Below, one piece after another: positions 43,881 through 54,620 of a stretch of DNA of 64,000 nt. Origin of the DNA: Hypericum androsaemum (taxonomy: Eukaryota; Streptophyta; Magnoliopsida; Malpighiales; Hypericaceae); contig OZ023198.1 of assembly GCA_963995505.1 (NCBI GenBank), positions 1,488,001-1,552,000 of the forward strand. Direction: 5' to 3'. Position 1 is the stretch's first letter. Each line of letters opens with the position of its first letter. The notes under the pieces were generated by a model that was given only the letters and a program-made list of their open reading frames with translations, was not told the DNA's origin and made no database searches. The translations under genes and the position numbers were made by a program.

Positions 43881-44447
43881 CTACAGTAAAATCTCTGTAA
43901 AGTAATCATCTCTAAAGTGATAACCCCTCTAAACTGATAAAAATTTCTGGTTCCGAGTCGGGACCAGTGTTAAAATTTAATAACCCCTCTATCATAATAA
44001 CTAATACTTTTTTAGAAAATTTTAGTGTTAAATACTGGTCCCAATTTTTACATAAAGTAATATTTTTGAATAAATACATATATTTTTACATATGTTACGA
44101 ATTCGAAAAATATTGTAAGACATTAGTTTGTGCTAAACTTGCTTATTTGATAAATTTTATATTATTATTTATCTTCTCAATCGTCTTCGAATGGTCCTTG
44201 TGATCTTCATCTTGTTGTAAGAAAATATTTGAATCCGGTGTATTATTTGAATAACACTCTAAGTCAAAATGTTAGGTAATTTATATATAGACAAAGTAAT
44301 TTTTTTACATTTACGTATTTATTGTTCAAAAACTCAAATTTAATATTTTTGGAGAAAAAAATATAAATTTCTCTTATCTAATAACCTCTCCAAAATAATA
44401 TTTTTCTCCGGTCCCAACAATATCACTTTAAAGAGATTTTATTGCAT
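43881..44447. mobile_element. MITE-like TIR element
   Basis: The left end TACAGTAAAATCTCTGTAAAG pairs with the right end, whose complement reads GCAATAAAATCTCTTTAAAG, followed by CTAAAGTGATAACC-like and GGTCCCGAC-type segments. This matches a widespread plant MITE-type terminus. No clear target duplication and no coding region. Confidence 0.55.
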
Positions 44448-44617
44448 TGGACCATCCTTATACCTTATTATAAAACTATTCAAAATTCAAAATCAATATA
44501 TGCTAGAACTACGGGCAAAGGTAGGGTTTGACCTACCTGGTATAATTATCAATGCCATCCCTAACCAAAAGGCACCTATTTATTTTTCTGAATATCACGA
44601 TAGGAGTGTAATTAAAC

Positions 44618-44970
44618 GGGTTTTTTTTCTTTATGGTGTTACTATTCACCCTTTTTTGTGAAAAAAGCGTCCGAAATGAAAGTATTGCGGGGACGGTGTC
44701 CACGTGGCACGGACGCCGGAAAAAGTCGGATCTTGGACCAAGATCCGACTTTTTTTGTCGGATGACCAAGATCCGACTTTTTTAGTCGGATGATATATCC
44801 GACTAAAAAAGTCGGATCTTGGTCCAAGATCCGACTTTTTTAGTCGAATCTTGGTCGATAGGCCAATCCGAAATCTGAAAAGGAGATTTCGGATATGACC
44901 AAGATCCGACATTTTTTGTCGAATTTATCATATTGGTCCAAGATCCGACTTTTTTGGTCGGATCTTGGTC
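44618..44970 (+). repeat. Left TIR of the 8.7-kb MULE
   Basis: 353 bp, almost identical to the complement of 52949-53329; the right copy is longer by one extra palindrome unit. It is filled with repeats of AAGATCCGACTTTTTT and its complement AAAAAAGTCGGATCTT, so it is internally palindromic. The TATA-like TATATAA at 44983-44989 lies just inside it and probably serves the transposase gene. Confidence 0.9.
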
Positions 44971-45090
44971 GCCATATCGCCTATATAATGGATACCTCGC
45001 AGAAGCCTTTTGTCATCCATACGAAGACGTCCTGCGTACCACGAAGACCCTGCCCAAAACCAGGTAAATTAATTTACTTTAATATTTTGG

Positions 45091-45320
45091 TATATATGTA
45101 GAGTTTGTTCATTAATTAAAAATAATTAGTATATTTTAGCTGTGAAATTATTAATTGTTTCTATTTTTTGAGTGTGATATCTGATTGTTTAAAATTTTGT
45201 GGGTGTATATATGTAGAGTTTGTTCATTAATTAAAAATAATTAGTATATGTTAGCTTTTGAAATTATTAATTCCTTATATTTTTTGAGTGTGATATCTGA
45301 TTGTTTAAAATTTTGTGGGT
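45091..45320 (+). repeat. 115-bp tandem duplication in the transposase 5'-UTR intron
   Basis: Units 45091-45205 and 45206-45320 start TATATATGTAGAGTTTG and both include GTGTGATATCTGATTG. Few differences. Confidence 0.75.
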
Positions 45321-45357
45321 GTGCGAATTTTATAAACTGACCAACCCCAATGGCCAG

Positions 45358-45437
45358 ACCGGTTTAATGAGTCGGACCGGTCGGGTCGGTCGGACCGGTC
45401 GGGTCGGTCGGACCGGTCGGGTCGGTCGGACCGGTCA
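45358..45437 (+). repeat. 18-bp tandem repeat of GGTCGGACCGGTC type
   Basis: About four copies of an 18-bp unit CGGACCGGTCGGGTCGGT. It lies in the probable 5'-UTR intron of the transposase (donor about 45063, acceptor 45646). Related motifs occur in the mirrored intron of the PMD gene at 52020-52240. Confidence 0.8.
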
Positions 45438-45654
45438 GATTGTGAATTTTTTCTTGGTAAATTCCGGATGGTCGAGTACAAAAAGTGACCACCCTGCCAG
45501 TCCGATTAAATTTCATCTGGTTCTTAAGGTGGTCTCGGACCAAAAAATTGATGGAGAAGAATGTATGTTTATATGATATTTTCGTTAATATAAATTATGT
45601 TTTGTGTTGCTAATATAGAATTGCATACTGTTTTCTTTTGTTGTAGTATTCATA

Positions 45655-48330
45655 ATGGCTAACCGGGTTATAAGAATAAAGTTGAAATACGATGGAGTAA
45701 TTTTCAACAACAATGAAACCGGTTTTGATTACCAAGGTGGTAGGAAAGAGAAGTTGAAGTTTCATGCAGCATTTGTTAGATACAATATCTTGCGGAAAAA
45801 AGTTAACGAAAAGATCCCAATAGGTCCAAATGAAGAATTTGGGCCATTGATATTTAGATGTCCATTTGGAAGAGGACAATTTGGTCCAATGTTTATTAAC
45901 GACGATGAAGATGTTAGGATAATGCTGGAGACCATGATTAACTTCTTTGGACCAATGGTGAAGGAGATTAAGCTTACAATCATTGTGGAAAAGAGGATTA
46001 ATAATTACAACCCGTTTGTCGTTGAAGCTGGTACGTCAACGGGGATGGATGTTGCTCATGAACCAATATTTGATTGGTTTGAAAATGATCCTAGAGAGAC
46101 GGGTCCATATGCCACATACAATTTTGATCATGAAGACGAAGCAGAAGAAGTAGAAGACGAAGACGAAGCAGAAGAAGACGAAAATGAAGCAGAAGAAGAC
46201 GAAGATGAAGAAGAAGTAGTAGAAGAAGAGGAACAACAATACCGAGAACAACAATACGGTGAACTCGCTCTAACTGATCCCGGTGAACAATCATCGATGA
46301 CTGTTTATGGTGAAGAATGGGATTGCGACCGAGCAATAGATGGAAGTTGTTCTGGTTTGTTGAAAGAGGGTACGATTTGGAAGAGCAAATTTGATGCAAA
46401 GAGGGAGATCGAGGCGTTCGTAATGAACGATGGGCGTGAGTTTGTCCGAAAAGAAACAAGGCCAGAAACTTTTTCTGTGAAGTGTAAAAAATGGGAGACT
46501 GATGATTGCAAATGGGAGATCCGTGTCTCACAGGAAAGAAGGGGCACACTTTTCAGTCCATGGAAAATCGTGAAACACACCTACCCACATACCTGTGGTC
46601 GCCTACGAAAGTCGCAGGATCATAAACAACTCACTTCTGCTTTCATTGCACAAATTATTAAGAAACGAGTAGAGGAGCAACCAGAAATTCGTGTGGCCAC
46701 TTTAAGGTCAGAGATCCACGACCATATGAAGTTTAGACCCTCGTATACGAAGACTTGGTGGGCAAAAGAGAAGGCGTTTCAAGATTTATGGGGGGATTGG
46801 CAAGAATCTTACAATCGCCTTCCGCAATGGTTTGCAGCATGCAAGGCAAATAATCCTGGAACTGTTGTTGAATTGGAATATTATGACACCCTCCCTGGTT
46901 ACGTGGAAGCACTAATTCCTGGAACAAAGATCTTTAAGCGAGTTTTTTGGAGCTTCAAGCCTTGCATTGAAGCTTTCAAACATTGCATGCCTGTCTTGGA
47001 GATTGATGGAACGTTCTTGTATGGAAAATACAAGCATGTCCTCCTGATCGCCACTGCAATTGATGGTAATAATGCTATAATTCCAATAGCATTTGCTCTG
47101 GTAGAGGGTGAGAACACGGATAGTTGTCCGTGGTTCATGAAACAAGTCCGGAAGCACGTCACGCCTGGCCGACATGGAATATGTGTTATTTCTGATCGAC
47201 ATGCTGGCATATTAAAGGCAATGAATACGGAGTATGGTTGGGGAGAAGACAGTGATACCGCCCATCGATATTGTCTTCGACACGTAGCAAGCAATCTTAA
47301 CAAACACTTCAAAAACGACGCCATGAGGAATGTCATGAAGATTGCAGGTGACATGCACAAATGTTTTGTAGTCTAAAACTATTTTACAAGTTGTTACTCC
47401 ACATTTAATATTTTTACTATGTTGGTTGTAGGAATGCAAGCTCAACTGTGGAAGTTGGAAGCTAACATGCGAGAAATATGGAATGTCGACCAGGAGGTCT
47501 TCAACTGGATGTATGAACAGGAATTGCCCAAGTGGAGCTTAGCGTGGGATGGCGGACGCCGATATGGTAACATGACGACGAATTTTACCGAGTGCGTAAA
47601 TATGATCTTCAAAAAAGTTCGTCGTTTACCGGTGACGGCCTTGGTGGCAGAGACATTTAACAAGCTAACCGAATATTTTGAAGAGAGATCAACTAAGTGT
47701 ATGAAAGAGAGCTGTACTGGCAAAATATTGATGTCACAGAGGCTCCTAAACAGGTTGAAGCGGTGGGAGGGAAAGGCCAATGGACATAGAGTGCGAGTTT
47801 CTGACAGTACAGATGGATCGTACGAAGTTCGCACTGGGTACGATATGAGAAGACAAAAGGGGGACAGAAAGCATTCAGTTAATCTTTCCACAGGATTTTG
47901 TGGCTGCGGCAAATTCCAGGCTTACCACTATCCGTGCTCACATGTGATGGCGTGTTGTACTGAACTTGGCATCGATTACAAGATATTTGTGGATAAGTAT
48001 TATCGCCTGGAAACCACACAAGCTTGCTACCAACTAAAGTTTGTTCCTCTGGGCAATCCTAAATATTGGCCGTATCCTGAAGATCCTACGGTTGTAAGGC
48101 TCATTCCAGATGAAAGATTAGCGAGGGGTAGAGGACAGCCACGGAAGCGCATACATAATGAAATGGATACAGTGCCTTTCGTCCGCTGTACGCTCTGTAA
48201 AACAAGGGGTCACACAAAAGCCAATTGTACTAATATAAGAGCAGTTGCGGCGGCAAGAGCGGCTAAAGCAGCTAAAGCGGCAGCTGTATCCGTAGGGGCA
48301 AGTACGAGTAGACGCCGTCGTGGACGTTGA
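45655..48330 (+). CDS. MuDR-family (MULE) transposase
   Basis: Two exons, 45655-47347 and 47432-48330, joined in phase to 863 aa. Residues 1-115 form a PB1-like N-terminal domain (NRVIRIKLKYDGVIF...). At about 155-200 there is a run of acidic E/D repeats. At about 240-310 is the Mutator DNA-binding region (FVRKETRPETFSVKCKKW, HTYPHTC). The MULE catalytic core has D451 (EIDGTFLYGKYKH) and D514 (VISDRHAGI), followed by HRYCLRHVASNL. A SWIM zinc finger (CGCGKFQAYHYPCSH) lies near 720-735 and a CCHC knuckle (CTLCKTRGHTKANC) at 817-830, before a basic RRRRGR tail. The protein would cut and paste the element. No stop or frameshift. A 5'-UTR exon and intron ending TTGTTGTAG at 45646 are likely. Confidence 0.93.
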
Positions 48331-48501
48331 ATTGTAATTAATTTTGAACTGAAAGGATTGTACTTTGTAATATTTTGTGAAACTCTATGTGGGTTGTGTT
48401 GAGTTTCTTTGTAACAGTCTGAAGTTTAAGTTACTCTATCTTAGCAGAATAATGACGCATTACACATTTTATGTATATATTTATTGTCATAATTGTTCAG
48501 G

Positions 48502-48718
48502 TGTGCCAATGAGGAGAAGTGGCAAAGAGCCAATCGCACATGATGACGAAGAGCCGGAGCATCCTCAAATTGATTGGAATGCTCTATGTGGTTCTAAGTT
48601 TGGGTATATTTTCAAACGATTACAGAGGCCATCCAACGATAGATCAGAAGTCCCTCCTCAGAAACCTACCAAAAGCAACTGTTATTACGAGAATGTTAAA
48701 CGAGTTTTCAAGGAATAG
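48502..48718 (+). other. Short open frame between the convergent MULE genes
   Basis: Preceded by a plausible acceptor (TTGTTCAG), this frame encodes about 70 residues (MRRSGKEPIAHDDEEPEHPQ... ending YYENVKRVFKE). It could be an alternative last exon or a small ORF in the transposase transcript. I recognise no domain. Confidence 0.25.
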
Positions 48719-49016
48719 TGGCAAATATGTCCCTACCGGGAATTCTGATGAGAATTGTGACAACGTGTTGAGAAACATAAAGACATTTTTTTTATCTGTT
48801 ATTTCAGATTGTTGTCATCCTATTTTAGTATTGCACTTCTTAGTTTTGTCATGTCGTATTTCCTTATACCGTACTTTGTTTAATATCTTGACGGCATACT
48901 TATCTAGAAAGGTATAACGTTTGAAAAGTTTCGAGAACTAAAACACAAATCATAAAAAAAGTGAAGTTAATACAGTCATAAAAGCATCCAACGAATGTCT
49001 AGTACAGAAGCATAAA

Positions 49017-51867
49017 CTACTTCTTCTTCTTCTGAGGCTTCTCCTTTTGATGCTTATCTGCGTGAGCATTCGCCTTCCCCTTTCCCTTTCCAGGCACATT
49101 CAGGTGTCCTCCTGTAAAACATCGCACACCAGCCTCTCTAGCTCCCCGATTAGGCTGACGCCGGACCAGAGGTATTTCTTCATCCTCAAAATCGGTTGGA
49201 TCGTCAAATGAAGAGTCACCACTACCATAAGTTGTAGTATCACGTGGCGAAGTCCTATTATAAAATATCATACAAATTTATCAAAATCAACAAATTATGT
49301 TATCAACACAATAAAGCCATACAATCAATTCAAAATTTTTAAATAAAATTCATAATTTACACACAGTTGGATTGTAGAGAACCAACCTCTGTGTAGGTGT
49401 CTCAAATAGTTGGGATGTCTGTACACCAGACCTGGTCAAACCAAAACTGGACTGCGTGTCGGACGTATGAGCCCCAGTTTGGGGCCAACCAAATATATTT
49501 TCCCTGAATAATGGATGAGCAGCGGAGGGGGCGACGCCGAAACCCGATCCGGAAGGGCCCAGTCCGTAAGAAAACTGCTGCACAGACCTAGCTGCCGTTG
49601 TACCGTCTCCAATGAGAACACCCCTAATAACAAACCCAAAAATTTATATAATAATGAAATCAAAACAATTGAACATATTGTAATAAAATTCATAATTAAT
49701 ACCACACATTAAGATAAACAAATACCTCTGCCCAGGGGGAGTAAACAGCTGGGAATGCGGCACCCCAGTGTGGGCTAGGCCGTAACTCGAGTGCTGGTGG
49801 GACGGCTGGGAAGCGGAGCCGGGGGTGCCAAAATCTGTGTGCTGGGAGAATGGATGAGAGGCGGAGGTATCCATGCTGAGAGACGTCACTGTGTTTGCTG
49901 GAATCTGCGATCTCGACCGATAATCTTCCCAGACCATGGGCTCCACTTGATAACCAGGTACGAGCTCAGGCCGGGGTATTGGTTGCCGCTTGTTGAAAAG
50001 GGTGGTTTTGCGTCTCACGACAGATACCCTCTCTGATTGAGGAAGATCGTATGTCATGTGCTCCGCCAGTCCCACAGGTGCCTGGCTGTCGCGGAGACCT
50101 AGGTACCGTCTTTGCTCGCCGGCGAACCCAAGTGCAACCTGCGACAAATTCTGAATTTCTGAAATGTCTGAAGACCTGTGGCGTATATGCTCAACAACAT
50201 CCGCCTACAAATAAAATTTTATTATCATTAGCATTGTGGAACATCGCTATTAAAATTAGAATAGACAACATCTTTATTTAACATAGCTAAATTTACTTAC
50301 ACTCATGTGTAACATTGCGCTAGCAGGGTTGATGAATCGCCGAGTAATCTTCCTGTACCAATCCATATATCCATCATGATAATGGATATACGGCGATGTA
50401 GGTACTCCGTGATACACATATCTTGTCCGAAATTCCACCCAGATCTTCACATGGCCTTCGTAAATAGCATTCCAATTTTGGCCAGCCTGACCCCGACCAT
50501 CCACCGCACTATGTGTCGCCTCATCGATCTCAGGGCTAGCCGGAATACCCTGGAGTAATCCGAACTGTCGTAACACCCGATCAGGATAATGCCACTCCAC
50601 ATGCAAAAAGCATATCAACGGGACTCGTGCCAACCATAAGCCACAATCACGATGGCATATTGTCGGGAGATTGCTAAGAATCTCGTCGTTATACGGCATC
50701 CATACAACCTGTAACAAATGCACACAGTCGTAGCTCGTCCAAATGGTCATGGTTATATGTATGCAACACAGTATGATTTAAGTCAAAACTATTCATTAAA
50801 ATTTAATAAACAAATTACTTACATCTGATTCTCTAAGCTCATCCAACCTGCGTCTGTAAACAGATACGGTTGTTATTTTTTTGCTGGCCGCTCTGTTAAA
50901 TTTTCCACTCCACATGCACAGTGACATAAAAATATCACGTCAATTCTATAAGATTAATCAGCGGCTACAGCGCATTAAGTAATAATTTGTACCTGATGCC
51001 CAGTGCTTGCCCAGGTTGTTGCACTGCCGGATTTAACAAAACCGGACGATTTGGGATGATCCGTTCCCAAGCCCACATACATACTAGCGTCATCGCCCCG
51101 GCAATAAGTGAACGTGTCGAGCTTGTGGCTCTACATAAATGGCTGTACGTGTGTGACAAACACGCACTACCCCAGCTGTAAGAACCAATTGCCTCTACAT
51201 TCTCTAGAAGTGGCAACCAGTATGTGTTCACCCTGGCATCACTAGACTCGGGAAAAAGAATGCATCCGATAAGTCGCAATATGTTCGCTCGAACATATCG
51301 TTTTACGACCTCATCACCAGCATCAATTGGGATAGTAGCAGGGTCAAAATGGTCCTCGAACCATTTAAGGGCAATTTGGTTTTTCCAAACCATTCCAGGG
51401 GTATCTGCCGGGTTACTGCCAAATAGGCGTACGCAGAACTCGTGCCAATCAGGAGGTGTCTGCAACCCTGTTACTGGGTGACCATCGATAGGAAGCCCGA
51501 ACAACACAGCAATGTCCTGAAGAGTAACTGTCATCTCACCCACAGGCATATGGAACGTATGGGTCTCGGGCCGCCACCGCTCCACCAAGGCTGTAACAAA
51601 TGCTGTTTCGAGAACGACCCAGCCAATACACCAAACATCCCAGAAACCTGCCTCCTTCATATAGGCTATAAAGGCCTCGTTCTGCACATGAGACACCGTC
51701 CATTTCCGTCGGTGTATCTTCAACAATGTGTCCTGATTATCGTTAATCCCTTCACGAACCTCACGGTTCCACACGTCCTGAGAACGGTGCACATCCTGGT
51801 GCACTAATACCGACGTATCTAAGGGTCCTCCATTCCCTAGAAGATGCCCGTATGGCTGTGCATCCAT
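49017..51867 (-). CDS. Plant mobile domain (PMD, MAIN/MAIL-type) protein carried by the MULE
   Basis: Six exons on the minus strand: 50993-51867, 50823-50892, 50301-50708, 49726-50204, 49387-49623 and 49017-49254, in phase for 768 aa. The PMD (PF10536) spans roughly residues 50-450: NEAFIAYMKEAGFWDVWCIG, ETHTFHMPVGEMTVTLQDIA, VLFGLPIDGHPVTG, SHLCRATSSTRSLIAGAMTL, VYRRRLDELRESD, VVWMPYNDEI and VEWHYPDRVLRQFG. PMD occurs in Arabidopsis MAIN and MAIL1, which affect silencing, and in plant transposons. The rest is low-complexity Ser/Gln/Thr sequence with HSQLF-TP-GQR and TSQLFETPTQR echoes, an acidic patch (DDPTDFEDEEIPLV) and a lysine tail. The start is the ATG just after a TTGTTTAG acceptor. 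No break is seen. Confidence 0.9.
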
Positions 51868-52019
51868 ATCTAAACAACACAATAGACATATTAGAACATT
51901 ATATACCAATATATTAACAAACTTAGCAAATCCAACAATGTTAAACATTGAACAATTAGAACATTAATCAAAAAATTAATTAAAATAGCGTTATTACAGA
52001 CCATATTACGGTCACATTG

Positions 52020-52390
52020 TTTAACGGTCAAACCACTCGGACCTTATTTTGGTCAAACTGGCCGGCCGGACCATCTTTCGGTCAAACTGGTCGGACCATC
52101 TTTCGGTCAAACCGGTCGGACCATTTTTTGGTCAAACCGGTCGGACCATTTTTCGGTCAATTTGGTCTGATCAATTTTTTGGCCAGACCGGTCAGACCAA
52201 AATTTTGGTCGCACCATTCGGACCAAATTTTTTTTAACCAATTATCTACAAATTACAATTAACCAACATCAACAATTAACATCCCTCAAAAATAAAAAAT
52301 ATCAACAATTAACCAATTAACTAACATTCACAATTAACCAATTAACTAACATTCACAATTAACTAATTAAAAAATTAACTAATTAAAAAA
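52020..52390. repeat. GGTCGGACCATTTTTGGTCAAA repeats and AACTAATTAAC repeats
   Basis: About seven imperfect units carrying CGGACCATTTTTCGGTCAA lie at 52020-52240, followed by AT-rich tandem CAATTAACCAATTAACTAACATT units to about 52390. Both sit in the likely PMD 5'-UTR intron (donor near 52397, acceptor near 51871). Confidence 0.7.
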
Positions 52391-52436
52391 ATTTACCTAA
52401 TACGACGTCGGGGGCCGGACCGAGAGGCGGGCGAGC

Positions 52437-52855
52437 CGGCGAGCGGGGAGCGGGGGCGGGGGGCGGGGGCGGGGGCGGGGAGCGGGGGCGGGGAGCGGGG
52501 GGCGGGGGGCGGGGAGCGGGGGCGGGAGCGGGGGCGGGGAGCGGGGAGCGGGGGCGGGAGCGGGGGCGGGGGCGGGGAGCGGGGAGCGGGGGCGGGGGGC
52601 GGGTGCGGGGGCGGGAGCGGGGGCGGGGGCGGGGAGCGGGGGGCGGGGGCGGGAGCGGGGGCGGGGGCGGGGGCGGGGAGAGGGGGCGGGGAGAGCGGGG
52701 GCGGGGAGAGCGGGAGCGGGGCGGGAGCGGGGGCGGGGGCGGGGAGCGGGGGGCGGGGAGCGGGGAGCGGGGGCGGGGGCGGGGAGCGGGGGCGGGGGGC
52801 GGGGAGAGCGGGAGCGGGGGCGGGGGCGGGGAGAGCGGGAGCGGGGAGCGGCGAT
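52437..52855. repeat. G-rich minisatellite (GGGGCGGGGAGC type)
   Basis: About 420 bp of imperfect 6- and 12-base units such as GGGGGCGGGGAGC on the plus strand, almost free of A/T. The many closely spaced G3-G6 runs could form G-quadruplexes. It lies between the PMD TATA-like site (52901-52906) and the likely first donor, so the PMD transcript would start with a C-rich leader. Confidence 0.9.
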
Positions 52856-52948
52856 ATCGGGGACGGGAGTCTGAGCGACGGAAAAAGTCGGATTTTGGTG
52901 TTTATATGGACCGAAATCCGACTTTTTTTGTTGGATCTTGTTATACCG

Positions 52949-53329
52949 GACCAAGATCCGACAAAAAAAGTCGGATCTTGGACCAATATGTAAATTCGAC
53001 AAAAAATGTCGGATCTTGGTCATATCCGAAATCTCCTATTCAGATTTCGGATATATGGCCTATCGACCAAGATCCGACTTTTTAAGTCGGATATATCATC
53101 CGAGAAAAACGGTCGCATCTTGGACCAAGATCCGACTTTTTTAGTCGGATATATCATCCGACTAAAAAAGTCGGATCTTGGTCATCCGACAAAAAAAGTC
53201 GGATCTTGGTCCAAGATCCGACTTTTTCCGGCGTCCGTGCCACGTGGACACCGTCCCCGCAATACTTTCATTTCGGACGCTTTTTTCACAAAAAGGGGTG
53301 AATAGTAACACCATAAAGAAAAAAAACCC
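52949..53329 (-). repeat. Right TIR of the 8.7-kb MULE
   Basis: Complement of the left TIR with one extra palindromic unit (near 53080-53150). Contains the same AAGATCCGACTTTTTT repeats. TTTATA at 52901-52906 (TATAAA on the minus strand), just inside it, is the probable PMD promoter TATA box. Confidence 0.9.
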
Positions 53330-53337
53330 AATTAAAC

Positions 53338-54516
53338 CTTATGAAGACCAATACTTTTAAAAAAATATATAGCAATTCTCCGCGTCCCGGTATGACTGAA
53401 TTTTTTTTATTAATTATATTTAGTATTAAAATATTAAATAATTCTAGATACCATTTACTCATTTTATTTGATATAGATTATTTTGTTCTAACTGAAACAA
53501 TGAATTTTGAAGTGGCAAATTATTATATATTTTGTTAATATTTATACTTTACATGGATTTTGTTTCAAGTATTATGAATATACGAATCAGATTCTGAAAG
53601 CAAAGACATTAGTCTAAATATAGAGTTCAGATCTTCTTTAGAGGTAAATAGAGCTAAAATTCAACTATTCTACGAATCGAATCTTGTCTATTGTCATTCC
53701 GTTAAAGCAGCAGTATTGAGGTAAATCCACAATCATGGTTAGCCAGAAACCCAGTTGCCGGGTGGCCATCCCACGTGCCAAGCCTGCCCGTAGCGTGGGC
53801 TGCTGAGTTAGAAAGTGGTTTGCTTTTTGTAGCACAGGGCCGACAGCTCTTAGGCCCACCATATTAAAGCTTCAAAGAACCACGTCCAAAGCGAAACCTA
53901 ATAAACCAAAGGGAATCGAGTTTTAATTGTTAAAAGAACTGAATTTAATTAAAAAAGTATCGTGTTCAAATTTAAAGATTGTAAAAAAATTTATTGGAAG
54001 AGTCACATTAAATAAACCCGTGAGAGATTAAAAAAAATAGAGGGGGAAGGAGAAAAATCCCCAACACACATTACGCACGTGCGAGCCTCATTATTACTCA
54101 CCCACGAGCCACCTCCTCCAATCCTCAGATCATCTTAAAATAATAAAATTTAGATATTATCACATTGTTGTTAGATGCAATAGTTATGTAATTATTTATA
54201 AGTTTGAAAATTTTAACTAGTTATCGCCTTAAGATTATGAGTAAGATATAAATTCTAACATGATATTAAAGTGATTAAATTTATATCAATTATTGTTCAT
54301 TCTCGTTTCATCGCACGTTACACAAAATCAAAATCAGTATAAAATGTGTGCCCATTGTATATAAAATTTTCACGCACCTTCCAATAAAAATGAATGAGTA
54401 TCTATATAAGATATTGCCCGTAGAAATCCACTAAATTAATTAGTAAGAAGTTAAATTATTTTTTAGGTTGCTGAGAATATGATTGTTTGTAAAAATAGAT
54501 AGAAAAAATTGAGCCA
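53338..54516. other. AT-rich intergenic DNA
   Basis: No supported gene or element. Confidence 0.4.
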
Positions 54517-54620
54517 AATGACATGTAGCCTAGCGGCACAATGCGTTGTAAATTTTAAAGATGTTCAAGGTTCAAACCTTGGCATTGTGTAAAAATTTAT
54601 CTTTAAAAAAAAAAAATTGA
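54517..54620 (+). mobile_element. tRNA-derived SINE
   Basis: A box A-like TGTAGCCTAGCGGC lies 45 bases before a box B-like GGTTCAAACCTTGG, followed by a T-rich stretch and a TTTAAAAAAAAAAAA tail. AAAAAATTGA-like sequence on both sides may be the target duplication. Confidence 0.65.

Larger units (their letters stand above)
44618..53329 (+). mobile_element. Complete Mutator-like element carrying transposase and PMD genes
   Basis: Both ends start GGGTTTTTTTTCTTTATGG and form near-identical TIRs (44618-44970 and 52949-53329). AATTAAAC flanks both sides (44610-44617 and 53330-53337), an 8-bp duplication, or 9 bp with one mismatch. The element is 8.7 kb. It carries an open transposase gene on the plus strand and an open plant-mobile-domain gene on the minus strand, convergent with about 690 bp between their stop codons. 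High TIR similarity, an intact flank duplication and open frames point to a young, potentially autonomous element. No ULP1 protease (Kaonashi-type cargo) is seen; the cargo is PMD. Confidence 0.92.

Noticed and set aside
44642..45101. Several short frames repeating KKSDLG and SKIRLF
   Set aside because: They are translations of the palindromic TIR units and recur at the other end; not genes.
46036..46549. Minus-strand frames rich in F, L and R
   Set aside because: Complement of the acidic GAAGAAGAC repeat in the transposase.
52393..53085. Long proline/arginine-rich or glycine-rich open frames on both strands
   Set aside because: They are created by the G-rich minisatellite, which is nearly free of stop codons in all frames, and continue into the TIR repeat.
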